A DNA stretch of 64,000 nucleotides from positions 62,001 through 126,000 of the forward strand of contig NZ_LGKG01000035.1 of NCBI RefSeq assembly GCF_001294335.1, given 5' to 3'. A program made the translations under genes and the position numbers. Every line of letters begins with the position of its first letter. Position 1 is the stretch's first letter. Below the pieces are notes generated by a model. The model was not told the DNA's origin and ran no database searches. It saw only the letters and a program-made list of their open reading frames with translations. Source of the DNA: Streptomyces chattanoogensis. GTDB taxonomy: Bacteria; Actinomycetota; Actinomycetes; Streptomycetales; Streptomycetaceae. This document shows, piece after piece, positions 1 to 8,363 of the stretch.

Positions 1-1
1 A

Positions 2-1294
2 GTACGGGATGCGCTGCTCGGCCGGCTCGGCAACGATCTGGACTTCACCACCGATGCCCGCCCCGAGGACGTCCTGAAGATCGTCCGGCCGTGGGCGGAC
101 GCGGTATGGGAGGTCGGCATCGCCTTCGGCACGGTGGGCTGCAAGAAGAGCTCGTTCGACATCGAGATCACCACCTACCGCTCCGAGGCCTACGACCGCA
201 CCTCGCGCAAGCCCGAGGTGTCCTACGGCGAGTCCATCGAGCAGGATCTGGTCCGTCGGGACTTCACGGTGAACGCCATGGCGGTGCTGCTGCCGCAGAA
301 GGAGTTCGTCGACCCGCACGGCGGGCTGGAGGACCTGGCTGCGCGGGTGCTGCGGACGCCGGGGACCCCGGAGGAGTCGTTCTCCGACGATCCGCTGCGC
401 ATGATGCGCGCGGCGCGCTTCGCGGCCCAGCTGGACTTCGAGGTCGCCCCCGAGGTGGTCGCCGCGATGAAGGCCATGTCGGAGCGGATCGAGATCGTCT
501 CCGCGGAGCGGGTACGGGATGAGCTCAACAAGCTGATCCTGGGCGCGTACCCCCGCAAGGGACTGCGGCTGCTCGTCGATTCCGGGCTGGCGGACCGGGT
601 GCTGCCCGAGCTTCCCGCGCTGCAGCTGGAGAGTGACGAGCATCACCGTCACAAGGATGTCTACGAGCACTCGCTGACCGTCCTCGAGCAGGCCATCGAC
701 CTCGAAGAGGACGGGCCCGATCTCGTGCTGCGCCTGGCAGCCCTGCTGCATGACATCGGCAAGCCCAAGACGCGGCGTTTCGAGTCGGACGGCAGGGTCT
801 CCTTCCACCACCACGAGGTGGTGGGCGCCAAGATGACCAAGAAGCGGATGACCGCGCTCAAGTACTCGAACGACATGGTCAAGGACGTCTCGCGGCTGGT
901 GGAGCTGCACCTGCGCTTCCACGGGTACGGGACGGGCGAATGGACGGACTCGGCGGTCCGCCGCTACGTAAGGGACGGCGGCCCGCTGCTGAACCGGCTG
1001 CACAAACTGACGCGCTCGGACTGCACCACCCGTAACAAGCGCAAGGCCAATGCCCTGTCGCGCGCGTACGACGGACTGGAGGAGCGCATTGCGCGGCTCC
1101 AGGAGCAGGAAGAGCTGGATGCGATCCGTCCGGACCTGGACGGGAACGACATCATGCAGATCCTGGGGATCGGTCCGGGGCCGGAGGTCGGCAAGGCCTA
1201 CAAGCAGATGCTGGAGCTGAGGCTGGAGCGCGGTCCTCTGGAGCGTGAAGCGGCGATTGCCGCGCTGAAGGAGTGGTGGGCCGCGCAGGGCTGA
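2..1294 (+). CDS. cca: CCA tRNA nucleotidyltransferase (5' end outside window)
   Basis: Adds the 3' CCA to tRNAs in the cytoplasm. The frame is open to the left edge, so the start lies outside the window. The nucleotidyltransferase head is visible: the LDFTTDAR stretch has the two metal-binding Asp, followed by the RRDFTVNAMA motif of class II CCA/poly(A) polymerases. An HD domain (LLHDIGKPKT) sits in the C-terminal half, as in actinobacterial CCA enzymes. The stop at 1292-1294 is followed 2 nt later by the first parS. In Streptomyces this gene lies near oriC with parAB and dnaA upstream (recalled, not visible here). Confidence 0.95.
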   Translation, partial: VRDALLGRLGNDLDFTTDARPEDVLKIVRPWADAVWEVGIAFGTVGCKKSSFDIEITTYRSEAYDRTSRKPEVSYGESIEQDLVRRDFTVNAMAVLLPQKEFVDPHGGLEDLAARVLRTPGTPEESFSDDPLRMMRAARFAAQLDFEVAPEVVAAMKAMSERIEIVSAERVRDELNKLILGAYPRKGLRLLVDSGLADRVLPELPALQLESDEHHRHKDVYEHSLTVLEQAIDLEEDGPDLVLRLAALLHDIGKPKTRRFESDGRVSFHHHEVVGAKMTKKRMTALKYSNDMVKDVSRLVELHLRFHGYGTGEWTDSAVRRYVRDGGPLLNRLHKLTRSDCTTRNKRKANALSRAYDGLEERIARLQEQEELDAIRPDLDGNDIMQILGIGPGPEVGKAYKQMLELRLERGPLEREAAIAALKEWWAAQG

Positions 1295-1296
1295 AG

Positions 1297-1310
1297 GTTT
1301 CACGTGAAAC
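1297..1310. other. parS: parS site 1
   Basis: Perfect GTTTCACGTGAAAC, the Streptomyces ParB-binding centromere site. It begins 2 nt after the cca stop codon and is first of a cluster of three in the cca/LppU-like convergent gap. Confidence 0.95.
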
Positions 1311-1331
1311 ATGCGGTCGATGAGTCGCGGT

Positions 1332-1345
1332 GTTTCACGTGAAAC
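1332..1345. other. parS: parS site 2
   Basis: Perfect GTTTCACGTGAAAC, start-to-start 35 bp from site 1 and 24 bp from site 3. Confidence 0.95.
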
Positions 1346-1346
1346 A

Positions 1347-1378
1347 CGGGGCGGTGTTTCACGTGAAACACCGCCCCG
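1347..1378. terminator. 32-bp palindrome containing parS 3, possible bidirectional terminator
   Basis: A perfect inverted repeat without spacer, with G/C-rich outer arms around the parS core. It lies between the ends of cca (+) and the LppU-like gene (-). As RNA it could form a long G+C hairpin in either direction. A terminator role is inferred. The parS core is seen directly. Confidence 0.5.
1356..1369. other. parS: parS site 3
   Basis: Perfect GTTTCACGTGAAAC at the exact centre of a 32-bp perfect palindrome (1347-1378), between two convergent genes. Confidence 0.95.
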
Positions 1379-1405
1379 ATTGATGTGTGAAGTGCCCGCT
1401 GGGCT

Positions 1406-1948
1406 CTACTTCTCGCTCGTAAGGCAGAGCACAAACTTCGTGTCGGAACCCCTACGGCGGTGCTGGCTCTCCGCGTAGGCCGTGGTGCCGACGGGGCAGA
1501 CGGACATATCGGTGGTGTCCGAGTGCACCTCCTTCACCTTGAACTTGGCCTCTGCGGTGCCGCAATCCACCACCTCAAGGTCGGGGTTGATCGTGCTGCC
1601 GTTGTTCTTCATGCAGTCGCCGACCTCGGCGGTGTCGGCATCGTTCCAACTGCTCACCCAGCCCACAGCGAGAACGATCAAGACGACGACAACGCCAATC
1701 GCCTTCAGGATCGCCTTGGGAGACCGGCGGGGACGTGCATACTGCGGCGGTACGGGAGCTCCGCCCTGCATGTAAGGCTGCTGCGGCGTGGGATAACCCG
1801 GCTGCGGCTGCTGCCCGTACGGAGCCTGCGGCTGCTGAGGGTAGGCGTAGCCGCCCTGGGGCTGGCCGTAGGGGGCCTGGGGCGCTTGCGGTGCCTGCGG
1901 ATAAGGATTCTGGCCGTACGGATTCTGGCCCTGAGGCGGCGTGCTCAT
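1406..1948 (-). CDS. LppU-like single-pass membrane protein
   Basis: 180 aa. Residues 1-75 are rich in Pro, Gln, Gly and Tyr. One transmembrane helix follows (about 82-103, AILKAIGVVVVLIVLAVG), then a small extracytoplasmic domain of about 75 residues with four Cys (DCMKN, DCG, SVCP, VLCL) that could form two disulfides. This architecture matches actinobacterial LppU/SCO3897-family proteins, whose function is unknown. The RBS GGGGGA lies upstream of the ATG at 1948. It follows the MFS gene in the same direction. Confidence 0.75.
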   Translation of the reverse strand: MSTPPQGQNPYGQNPYPQAPQAPQAPYGQPQGGYAYPQQPQAPYGQQPQPGYPTPQQPYMQGGAPVPPQYARPRRSPKAILKAIGVVVVLIVLAVGWVSSWNDADTAEVGDCMKNNGSTINPDLEVVDCGTAEAKFKVKEVHSDTTDMSVCPVGTTAYAESQHRRRGSDTKFVLCLTSEK

Positions 1949-2059
1949 GGGATTCCCCCGATATTGATGTGTACAGGCTCGTGTAGGACGCCCGTAAGGT
2001 ATCCGGTCCGGGCGCCTCGCTGCAGGGGCTGGGTCGCCATGAGGCGAGGGGGAGGGTGC

Positions 2060-3319
2060 CTAATGGTGGCCAAAGCGGATCATTGCCGCGGACACCATCG
2101 CGTAGAGCACGGTCACCACGCCGAGCAGGGTGGTTGACCTTCCGTCCGGCGGCAGCATGAGAGCCGCGACCGCGGCCGCTCCAACGAACGCGACGTTGAA
2201 CAGAACGTCATAGATGGCGAAGATGCGGCCTCGGAAGGCATCGTCGACCGACGACTGGACGACTGTGTCTGTGGAGATTTTGGTCCCTTGTGTGCCGAGG
2301 CCGAGCACAAACGCTGCGGCAAGCATCGGCCCCGGCATGAAGAACAGGCCGAGAGCCGGCACCAATACCGCGCCCAACCCGGCGCAGCAGGCGATCCAGC
2401 CGAAGGGGCCGAGTCGCCCGACTGCCCAGGGCGTGATGAGCGCGGCCGCGAAGAAGCCGGCTCCGGACACCACCACGGTGATGCCGAGCAGGGCCAGGCC
2501 GTCGGATGTGGTGTCGGCCCATGAGTAGCGGCACAGCATCAGCACCATGACCAACAGAGCCCCGTAGCAGAAGCGGATCACCGTCATTGCCGACAGGGCG
2601 CGGACGGGGGTGCGCCGCTGCCTGAGGTGACGCAGGCCGTCGACCAGCCCTCGTGCCGTGCTCAACAGGGCTTCCTGCAGATGAGGTTGGAGCCGGGAAG
2701 GGTCCGGTCCGAGGAGTTCCGGTGCCATGCGCAGGGCGGTGAGGGACGAACAGAGGTAGAGGGCCGAGGCAAGCAGTATGACGAAGGCGTCGACATGCGG
2801 GCCGGCCAGTCGGACGGCGAATGCCAGCCCGCCACCGGCCGTCGCGGCGAGCGTTCCGGCCGTGGGTGCAAGGGAGTTGGCCATCACCAACTGCTGTTCG
2901 TTGTCGACCACGCGGGGCAGCGCGGCCGAAATGCCGGCCAGGACAAAGCGATTCACGGCTGTCACGGAGAGGGCCGAGGCATAGAAGAGCCAGTCAGGGA
3001 CATGGAGCACGATCAATGCGGCCGTCGCGGCGGCCAGCAGGGTGCGCAGCAGATTTCCGTACAGCAGGACCTGGCGACGGCGCCAGCGGTCGAGCAGCAC
3101 TCCGGTGAACGGACCGAGGAGGGAGTAGGGCAGCAGCAGGACGGCCATGGCGGAGGCGATGGCCGCGGGCGAGGTCTGTTTCTCGGGGGAGAAGACGACG
3201 TATGTGGCGAGCGCGACCTGGAAGACACCGTCGGCTGCCTGGGACAGGAGCCGCACGGCAAGGAGAGAACGGAAGTCGCGTAGCCGGAGTAATACGCGGA
3301 GATCGCGCACTGCATGCAT
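2060..3319 (-). CDS. MFS transporter
   Basis: 419 aa, about 12 hydrophobic segments, with the major-facilitator loop signature after TM2 (GVLLDRWRRRQVLLYG). It is probably a drug or metabolite exporter in the cytoplasmic membrane; the substrate cannot be read. I chose the ATG at 3319 because GAGG lies about 9 nt upstream. A GTG at 3334 is in frame and adds five residues. A strong hairpin at 3341-3375 separates it from ino1, so it probably has its own promoter or relies on read-through. Confidence 0.85.
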   Translation of the reverse strand: MHAVRDLRVLLRLRDFRSLLAVRLLSQAADGVFQVALATYVVFSPEKQTSPAAIASAMAVLLLPYSLLGPFTGVLLDRWRRRQVLLYGNLLRTLLAAATAALIVLHVPDWLFYASALSVTAVNRFVLAGISAALPRVVDNEQQLVMANSLAPTAGTLAATAGGGLAFAVRLAGPHVDAFVILLASALYLCSSLTALRMAPELLGPDPSRLQPHLQEALLSTARGLVDGLRHLRQRRTPVRALSAMTVIRFCYGALLVMVLMLCRYSWADTTSDGLALLGITVVVSGAGFFAAALITPWAVGRLGPFGWIACCAGLGAVLVPALGLFFMPGPMLAAAFVLGLGTQGTKISTDTVVQSSVDDAFRGRIFAIYDVLFNVAFVGAAAVAALMLPPDGRSTTLLGVVTVLYAMVSAAMIRFGHH

Positions 3320-3340
3320 GGCGCACAGCCTCACACAGCC

Positions 3341-3375
3341 CGCAGGCCCCCGGGTGGAATTCCCGGGGGCCTGCG
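3341..3375 (-). terminator. Terminator of padR-ino1
   Basis: Perfect 14-bp G+C-rich stem (3341-3354 with 3362-3375) and 7-nt loop, 22 bp beyond the ino1 stop and immediately before the MFS start. Confidence 0.85.
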
Positions 3376-3396
3376 AAGGAGGGTGTGGCGAACGTC

Positions 3397-4479
3397 TTAG
3401 CGCTCGACCTCGCCCTGGATGAACTTCTCGACGTTCTCCCGCGCCTCGTCGTCGAAGTACTGCACCGGCGGCGACTTCATGAAGTACGAGGACGCGGAGA
3501 GGATCGGGCCGCCGATGCCCCGGTCCTTGGCGATCTTCGCGGCGCGCAGGGCGTCGATGATGACACCCGCGGAGTTCGGGGAGTCCCAGACCTCGAGCTT
3601 GTACTCCAGGTTCAGCGGAACGTCACCGAAGGCACGGCCCTCGAGGCGGACGTAGGCCCACTTGCGGTCGTCCAGCCAGGCCACGTAGTCGGACGGACCG
3701 ATGTGGACGTTGTCCTCGCCCATCTCGCGGTCCCTGATCTGGGAGGTGACGGCCTGTGTCTTGGAGATCTTCTTGGACTCCAGGCGCTCGCGCTCGAGCA
3801 TGTTCTTGAAGTCCATGTTGCCGCCGACGTTCAGCTGCATCGTGCGGTCCAGGATGACGCCCCGGTCCTCGAAGAGCTTGGCCATCACGCGGTGCGTGAT
3901 GGTGGCGCCGACCTGCGACTTGATGTCGTCACCGACGATCGGGACACCGGCCTCGGTGAACTTGTCCGCCCACTCCTTGGTGCCGGCGATGAAGACCGGG
4001 AGGGCGTTGACGAAGGCGACCTTGGCGTCGATGGCGCACTGGGCGTAGTACTTCGCGGCGTCCTCGGAGCCGACAGGGAGGTAGCAGACCAGAACGTCGA
4101 CCTGCTTGTCCTTGAGGACCTGGACGATGTCGACCGGGGCCTCGGCGGACTCCTCGATGGTCTGGCGGTAGTACTTGCCCAGACCGTCGAGGGTGTGACC
4201 GCGCTGGACCGTCACGCCGGCGCGCGGCACATCGCAGATCTTGATGGTGTTGTTCTCGCTGGCGCCGATGGCGTCCGAGAGGTCGAGGCCGACCTTCTTG
4301 GCGTCGACGTCGAAGGCGGCCACGAACTCGATGTCACGCACGTGGTAGTCACCGAACTGCACGTGCATGAGGCCAGGCACGCGGCTCTCCGGGTCGGCGT
4401 CCTTGTAGTACTCGACGCCCTGTACCAGCGAGGCGGCGCAGTTGCCCACGCCGACGATGGCTACGCGAACCGAACCCAT
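3397..4479 (-). CDS. ino1: myo-inositol-1-phosphate synthase
   Basis: 360 aa. Converts glucose 6-phosphate to 1L-myo-inositol 1-phosphate (NAD-dependent), the first step toward mycothiol and phosphatidylinositol in actinomycetes. The N-terminus has the NAD-binding Rossmann motif [16 protein letters not shown]. Internal blocks NALPVFIAG and [11 protein letters not shown] are typical of the short prokaryotic enzymes. The start is the ATG at 4479, with GGGAG upstream; the frame extends further but has no RBS there. It lies 47 bp downstream of a PadR regulator on the same strand, so the two are probably co-transcribed. Confidence 0.93.
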   Translation of the reverse strand: MGSVRVAIVGVGNCAASLVQGVEYYKDADPESRVPGLMHVQFGDYHVRDIEFVAAFDVDAKKVGLDLSDAIGASENNTIKICDVPRAGVTVQRGHTLDGLGKYYRQTIEESAEAPVDIVQVLKDKQVDVLVCYLPVGSEDAAKYYAQCAIDAKVAFVNALPVFIAGTKEWADKFTEAGVPIVGDDIKSQVGATITHRVMAKLFEDRGVILDRTMQLNVGGNMDFKNMLERERLESKKISKTQAVTSQIRDREMGEDNVHIGPSDYVAWLDDRKWAYVRLEGRAFGDVPLNLEYKLEVWDSPNSAGVIIDALRAAKIAKDRGIGGPILSASSYFMKSPPVQYFDDEARENVEKFIQGEVER

Positions 4480-4502
4480 TCCGGTTGCTCCCTGTGTTCT
4501 CG

Positions 4503-4530
4503 ATGAGGACCTGGCACCGCAGGTCCTCAT
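4503..4530 (-). promoter_or_regulatory. Inverted repeat between padR and ino1
   Basis: A 10-bp perfect inverted repeat (ATGAGGACCT at 4503-4512, AGGTCCTCAT at 4521-4530) with an 8-nt spacer. It covers the padR stop codon and lies 24 bp upstream of the ino1 start. It could be an operator for ino1 or an mRNA hairpin that tunes expression within the operon. Confidence 0.45.
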
Positions 4531-5201
4531 GTGGTGGTGTCATCGGACGGATCCGGCCGGGAACCACCCCGGTGCCGGGGCAGGCCGTCCGCATCTTCTG
4601 ACTTCTTGTCCTGCTCTACGGGATCCGGTGCGCGCTGATCGCGCCCGGTGCGCTCACTCTCGATGAGCTCGTTCAACCAACGGACTTCACGCTCCACGGA
4701 CTCCATTCCGTGACGCTGCAGTTCGAGGGTGTAGTCGTCCAGCCGCTCGCGGGTCCTGGCAAGGGAAGTGCGCATCTTCTCGAGGCGCTCCTCCAGCCGG
4801 CTGCGGCGGCCTTCCAGCACGCGCATCCGAACGTCCCGTGATGTCTGACCGAAGAATGCGAAGCGGACGCCGAAGTGCTCGTCCTCCCACGCATCCGGTC
4901 CGGAGTGGGCGAGCAGCTCTTCGAAGTGCTCTTTGCCCGCTGCGGTCAATCGGTAGACGATCTTCGCTCGGCGCCCCGTCAGTGCCGTTGCGGGCGTGCC
5001 GTCGGGGGCATCGCCCGACTCCTCGATGAGCCAGCCGCTCGCGACCAGCGCTTTGAGGCAGGGGTAGAGGGTGCCATAGCTGAACGCACGGAAGACCCCG
5101 AGCGAGGTGTTGAGCCGTTTTCGCAGCTCATAGCCGTGCATCGGAGACTCGCGAAGCAGACCGAGGACGGCGAACTCGAGGATGCCGGATCGTCTGCTCA
5201 T
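4527..5201 (-). CDS. PadR family transcriptional regulator
   Basis: 224 aa. The N-terminal winged helix (residues 3-85) has the PadR pattern [20 protein letters not shown] and [13 protein letters not shown] basic coiled-coil C-terminus follows (residues 120-185, rich in Arg, Glu and Leu), then an acidic, disordered tail. The ATG at 5201 has AGGAGG 8 nt upstream; the frame extends upstream without an RBS. A perfect ATGT-N11-ACAT palindrome at 5242-5262 lies in its promoter and is probably its own operator. Position ahead of ino1 suggests it may control inositol synthesis (inference). Confidence 0.88.
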   Translation of the reverse strand: MSRRSGILEFAVLGLLRESPMHGYELRKRLNTSLGVFRAFSYGTLYPCLKALVASGWLIEESGDAPDGTPATALTGRRAKIVYRLTAAGKEHFEELLAHSGPDAWEDEHFGVRFAFFGQTSRDVRMRVLEGRRSRLEERLEKMRTSLARTRERLDDYTLELQRHGMESVEREVRWLNELIESERTGRDQRAPDPVEQDKKSEDADGLPRHRGGSRPDPSDDTTT

Positions 5202-5241
5202 CCTCCGCCTCCTTGGCCTGGCGCGTTCTTTATCTCGTGCT

Positions 5242-5262
5242 GATGTATCGACTCGATACATC
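5242..5262. promoter_or_regulatory. Probable PadR operator
   Basis: Perfect 9-bp inverted repeat GATGTATCG-ACT-CGATACATC, 40 bp upstream of the padR start. The ATGT/ACAT ends match the half-sites known for PadR proteins. The remainder of the gap 5263-5562 shows no gene and only a weak inverted repeat (5393-5413). Confidence 0.7.
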
Positions 5263-5562
5263 CAGACGATAGAACGGTGCCCCGAACGGAACAAGGGTGG
5301 GCACGGTGAACGGCGTCACATCATCAATTCGCACCACGCCGGCTGACTGATTTGGAGTGAATTTCAACACTGGGCAGGTTTTGGCGGTGCGTAGTCTGTG
5401 CGGCATGCAGACTGCCGGGAACCGCGGGCCGATATCTGACGTCCCCGTCCTCGGTGTAGTGCGGCCCACACCCGGGGAGCGGGCCGTGCATCGGGGGGAC
5501 CTGAAGTCAATTGCCGCCTTCAGGCGACGAGAAAGCGCGCCTGCCCGAGGAGTAATCGTTCC

Positions 5563-8223
5563 ATGAGCGAGCACCGTCGCAAACCGCCACAGCCGCAGGG
5601 TGGCGGACGGGCTGCGGCCCGACGTGCCGCGCAGCAGTCGACAGGGCGCCGTGCCGCGCCCTCACGTGGGTCTGCTGCCAGTCCTCCGCCCACCTCTGAT
5701 CCGCATGGTCAGGAACAGTCGTACGGTGGGCGCGCCGAGGCTCGCCGGGCCGCACAGCGAGGAGGGCGTCGGCGGGCACCTGATCCCGCGGCGGCCGCCG
5801 GTGGTGGCGCCGGTGGCCGTGGCGGTGGAGGCCGCCGTGGTGGAGGTGGCGGAAACGGCCCCGAAGGGGGCCGAGGGCGCGGGCGCGGCGGCGGGCCGCC
5901 CGCCAAGAAGCGCTTCATTGATTATCCGCGTGCCAACCGCAGCGGCTGGCGCCGCTTTGTGCCGTCCTGGAAGCAGGTCGCCAGTCTGTGCGTCGGTTTC
6001 GCCGGTCTGGTCGTCGGAGCAGCCGGTGTGGCGCTGGCCGTGGTGACGGTCCCCAATGAAAATGACGCCGCCCGGGCGCAGAACAACGTCTATCTCTGGT
6101 CCGATGGCTCGGTCATGGCTCGCGACGGTGAGACGAACCGACAGAACGTCACGATAGACGAAATTCCCTATTCCATGCGTTATGCGGCGATCTCGGCGGA
6201 GAACGCCTCGTTCTACCAGGACTCGGGCGTCGACCCCATGGGAATCGCCCGCGCCCTGTTCAACATGGCCAGGGGCGGCGAGACCCAGGGCGGGTCAACC
6301 ATCACCCAGCAGTACGTCAAGAACGCGATGCTCAACCAGGACCAGACTCTCGATCGCAAGTTCAAAGAGCTGTTCATCTCGATCAAAGTCGGCTGGCAGG
6401 TGGACAAGGACAAGATCCTCCAGGGATACCTGAACACCAGCTACTACGGGCGCGGTGCCTACGGAATCCAGGCAGCCGCCCAGGCGTACTACGGCAAGAA
6501 TGCCAAGGAACTCAAGCCGGACGAGAGTGCGCTCCTGGCGACCGTGCTCAAGGGCGCCAATCTGTACGACCCGGCGGGCGGCACCGGCCCACAGGCCACC
6601 AAGGCGGAGAACACCAAGCGCGCCAAGGCGCGGTGGGCCTGGATCCTCGACCGGGAGGTCGCCAACCACCGCATGTCGAAGGCGGGCCGGGCCAAGTACC
6701 CGATGAGCAAGTTCCCCACGCCGGATCAGCCCAAGCCGGTGGCCAGCAAGAGCGGCCAGATCGGCTACTTGATGGACACCGCGAAGAAATACGTGCTGAA
6801 GCATGCGCAGGGCATGAACGAGCGGCAGTTCGACCAGGGCGGCTACACGATCCGTACGACCTTCGACAGGAAGAAGACCGAAGAGCTCACGGCTGCGGTG
6901 AAGAAGGTCAACAAGCGGTACATCGACCCGAAGAAGCGCGCCAAGGACCGATACGTCCAGTTCGGTGGCGCCTCCGTGGTACCGGGAGACGGAAAGATCG
7001 TCGCGCTCTATGGCGGCGAGGGCTACGACAAGGGTCACTTCAGCAACAACGCCGACACCTTTGGCGTGCCGGTCGGCTCGACGTGGAAGCCGTTCGTGCT
7101 CGCAGCAGCGATGAAGTACGGCACCAGCGAAAGCAACCAGCAGGGGATCTCGCAGGAGAGCCATTACAACGGCAATGACCATCTCAAGGTGAAGAAGGCG
7201 GATGGCACCTATGTCCTGAAGCAGGACGGCTCGCCCTTCTATCAGGAGAACGAGAGTAGCCACCGCTGGGGCTATATCCCCCTGACCAAGGCGATGGAGC
7301 AGTCCGTCAACACCCCGTTCGTCCAGCTCGCCATGGATGTCGGAATGGACAAGGTCAAGGAAACGGCACACAAGGCGGGTATCTCGCCGGAAAGCTTCGA
7401 CAAGAACCTCAACCCGTCCTTCGCCCTCGGCACCTCCACACCGAGCGCGATCCGGATGGCCGACGCCTATGCGACCTTCGCCAACTCGGGGACCAAGTAC
7501 GAGCCGTACTCGGTGACCAAGCTGATGTACAAGGGCGAGGACCAGCCAGGCTTCGAGAAGCCGACGCCGGAGTCGGCGATCGACTCCGACATCGCCAACA
7601 ACGTGACCAGCGTGCTGGAGAACGTGATCAAGAACGGTACGGCGAAGTTGGCCAGCCGGCTCGGGATGCCGGCTGCGGGCAAGACCGGCACCACCGATGA
7701 GAACAAGTCGGCATGGTTTGTCGGCTACACCAAGAAGCTTTCGACCGCCATCACGATGTTCCGCGAAGATGCGCAGAACCCGCGGCAGCTTTCCATGAAC
7801 GGTGTCGGTGGCTTCGACTCGATCCACGGTGGTGCGCTGCCCACCGAGGTATGGACCGAGTACATGCTGCAGGCGATGAAGGGCGTTCCATCCGAGCCGT
7901 TCCCGACTCCCGTAAAGATCGGTGAGCGAGTGGACGAGCCGGGCATGCCCGCTCCGACACCGACCCCCACGCCGTCGCAGGAGCCCTCGGACTCCCCGTC
8001 CGAGACGCCCAGCGAGTCCGCTTCCCCGAGCGAATCGCCGAGCCCCAGCCCCAGCGACACCTGCTCCAAGTGGGACATCGGCTGCGGCGGCACCGGCGGT
8101 GGTAACGGTAACGGTGGCGGCACCGGCGGGGGTCCGGGCGGCAGTACCGGGGGCGATACGACTCCGACGCCTGATCCCACCGACGGTGGCGGTATCTTCG
8201 GCGGCCCCCACGGGGGCTCATAG
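5563..8223 (+). CDS. Class A penicillin-binding protein
   Basis: 886 aa. Bifunctional peptidoglycan glycosyltransferase/transpeptidase. Residues 1-140 are a very basic, Gly/Arg/Ala-rich cytoplasmic tail. A TM helix (about 143-166) follows. The GT51 domain has catalytic Glu213 in AENASFYQDSG and the GGSTITQQYVKN block. The transpeptidase domain has S506-x-x-K (GSTWKPF), S581-V-N and K707-T-G-T. The end is a Pro/Ser/Glu-rich stretch then a Gly-rich tail of about 100 residues. The start ATG has GAGGAG upstream. It is divergent from padR. Two parS sites and a terminator follow it. Confidence 0.93.
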   Translation: MSEHRRKPPQPQGGGRAAARRAAQQSTGRRAAPSRGSAASPPPTSDPHGQEQSYGGRAEARRAAQRGGRRRAPDPAAAAGGGAGGRGGGGRRGGGGGNGPEGGRGRGRGGGPPAKKRFIDYPRANRSGWRRFVPSWKQVASLCVGFAGLVVGAAGVALAVVTVPNENDAARAQNNVYLWSDGSVMARDGETNRQNVTIDEIPYSMRYAAISAENASFYQDSGVDPMGIARALFNMARGGETQGGSTITQQYVKNAMLNQDQTLDRKFKELFISIKVGWQVDKDKILQGYLNTSYYGRGAYGIQAAAQAYYGKNAKELKPDESALLATVLKGANLYDPAGGTGPQATKAENTKRAKARWAWILDREVANHRMSKAGRAKYPMSKFPTPDQPKPVASKSGQIGYLMDTAKKYVLKHAQGMNERQFDQGGYTIRTTFDRKKTEELTAAVKKVNKRYIDPKKRAKDRYVQFGGASVVPGDGKIVALYGGEGYDKGHFSNNADTFGVPVGSTWKPFVLAAAMKYGTSESNQQGISQESHYNGNDHLKVKKADGTYVLKQDGSPFYQENESSHRWGYIPLTKAMEQSVNTPFVQLAMDVGMDKVKETAHKAGISPESFDKNLNPSFALGTSTPSAIRMADAYATFANSGTKYEPYSVTKLMYKGEDQPGFEKPTPESAIDSDIANNVTSVLENVIKNGTAKLASRLGMPAAGKTGTTDENKSAWFVGYTKKLSTAITMFREDAQNPRQLSMNGVGGFDSIHGGALPTEVWTEYMLQAMKGVPSEPFPTPVKIGERVDEPGMPAPTPTPTPSQEPSDSPSETPSESASPSESPSPSPSDTCSKWDIGCGGTGGGNGNGGGTGGGPGGSTGGDTTPTPDPTDGGGIFGGPHGGS

Positions 8224-8241
8224 CGCCAATGACCGCGCAGT

Positions 8242-8255
8242 GTTTCACGTGAAAC
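8242..8255. other. parS: parS site 4
   Basis: Perfect GTTTCACGTGAAAC, 18 bp after the PBP stop codon and 23 bp start-to-start from site 5. Confidence 0.95.
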
Positions 8256-8264
8256 ATCCAGCAG

Positions 8265-8278
8265 GTTTCACGTGAAAC
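8265..8278. other. parS: parS site 5
   Basis: Perfect GTTTCACGTGAAAC between site 4 and the PBP terminator. Confidence 0.95.
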
Positions 8279-8287
8279 ATGCACCCA

Positions 8288-8326
8288 CGAAGCCCCCGAC
8301 CCGCGTTGACCGGGCCGGGGGCTTCG
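8288..8326 (+). terminator. Terminator of the PBP gene
   Basis: 11-bp perfect stem (CGAAGCCCCCG at 8288-8298 with 8316-8326) around a 17-nt partly complementary interior, downstream of parS 5. Confidence 0.75.
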
Positions 8327-8363
8327 CCGTATTCGGCCGTGGACCGTACGGCAGGATGGGGCC

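Noticed and set aside
6295..8211. 638-codon minus-strand frame within the PBP gene
   Set aside because: Shadow of a PBP with all catalytic motifs.
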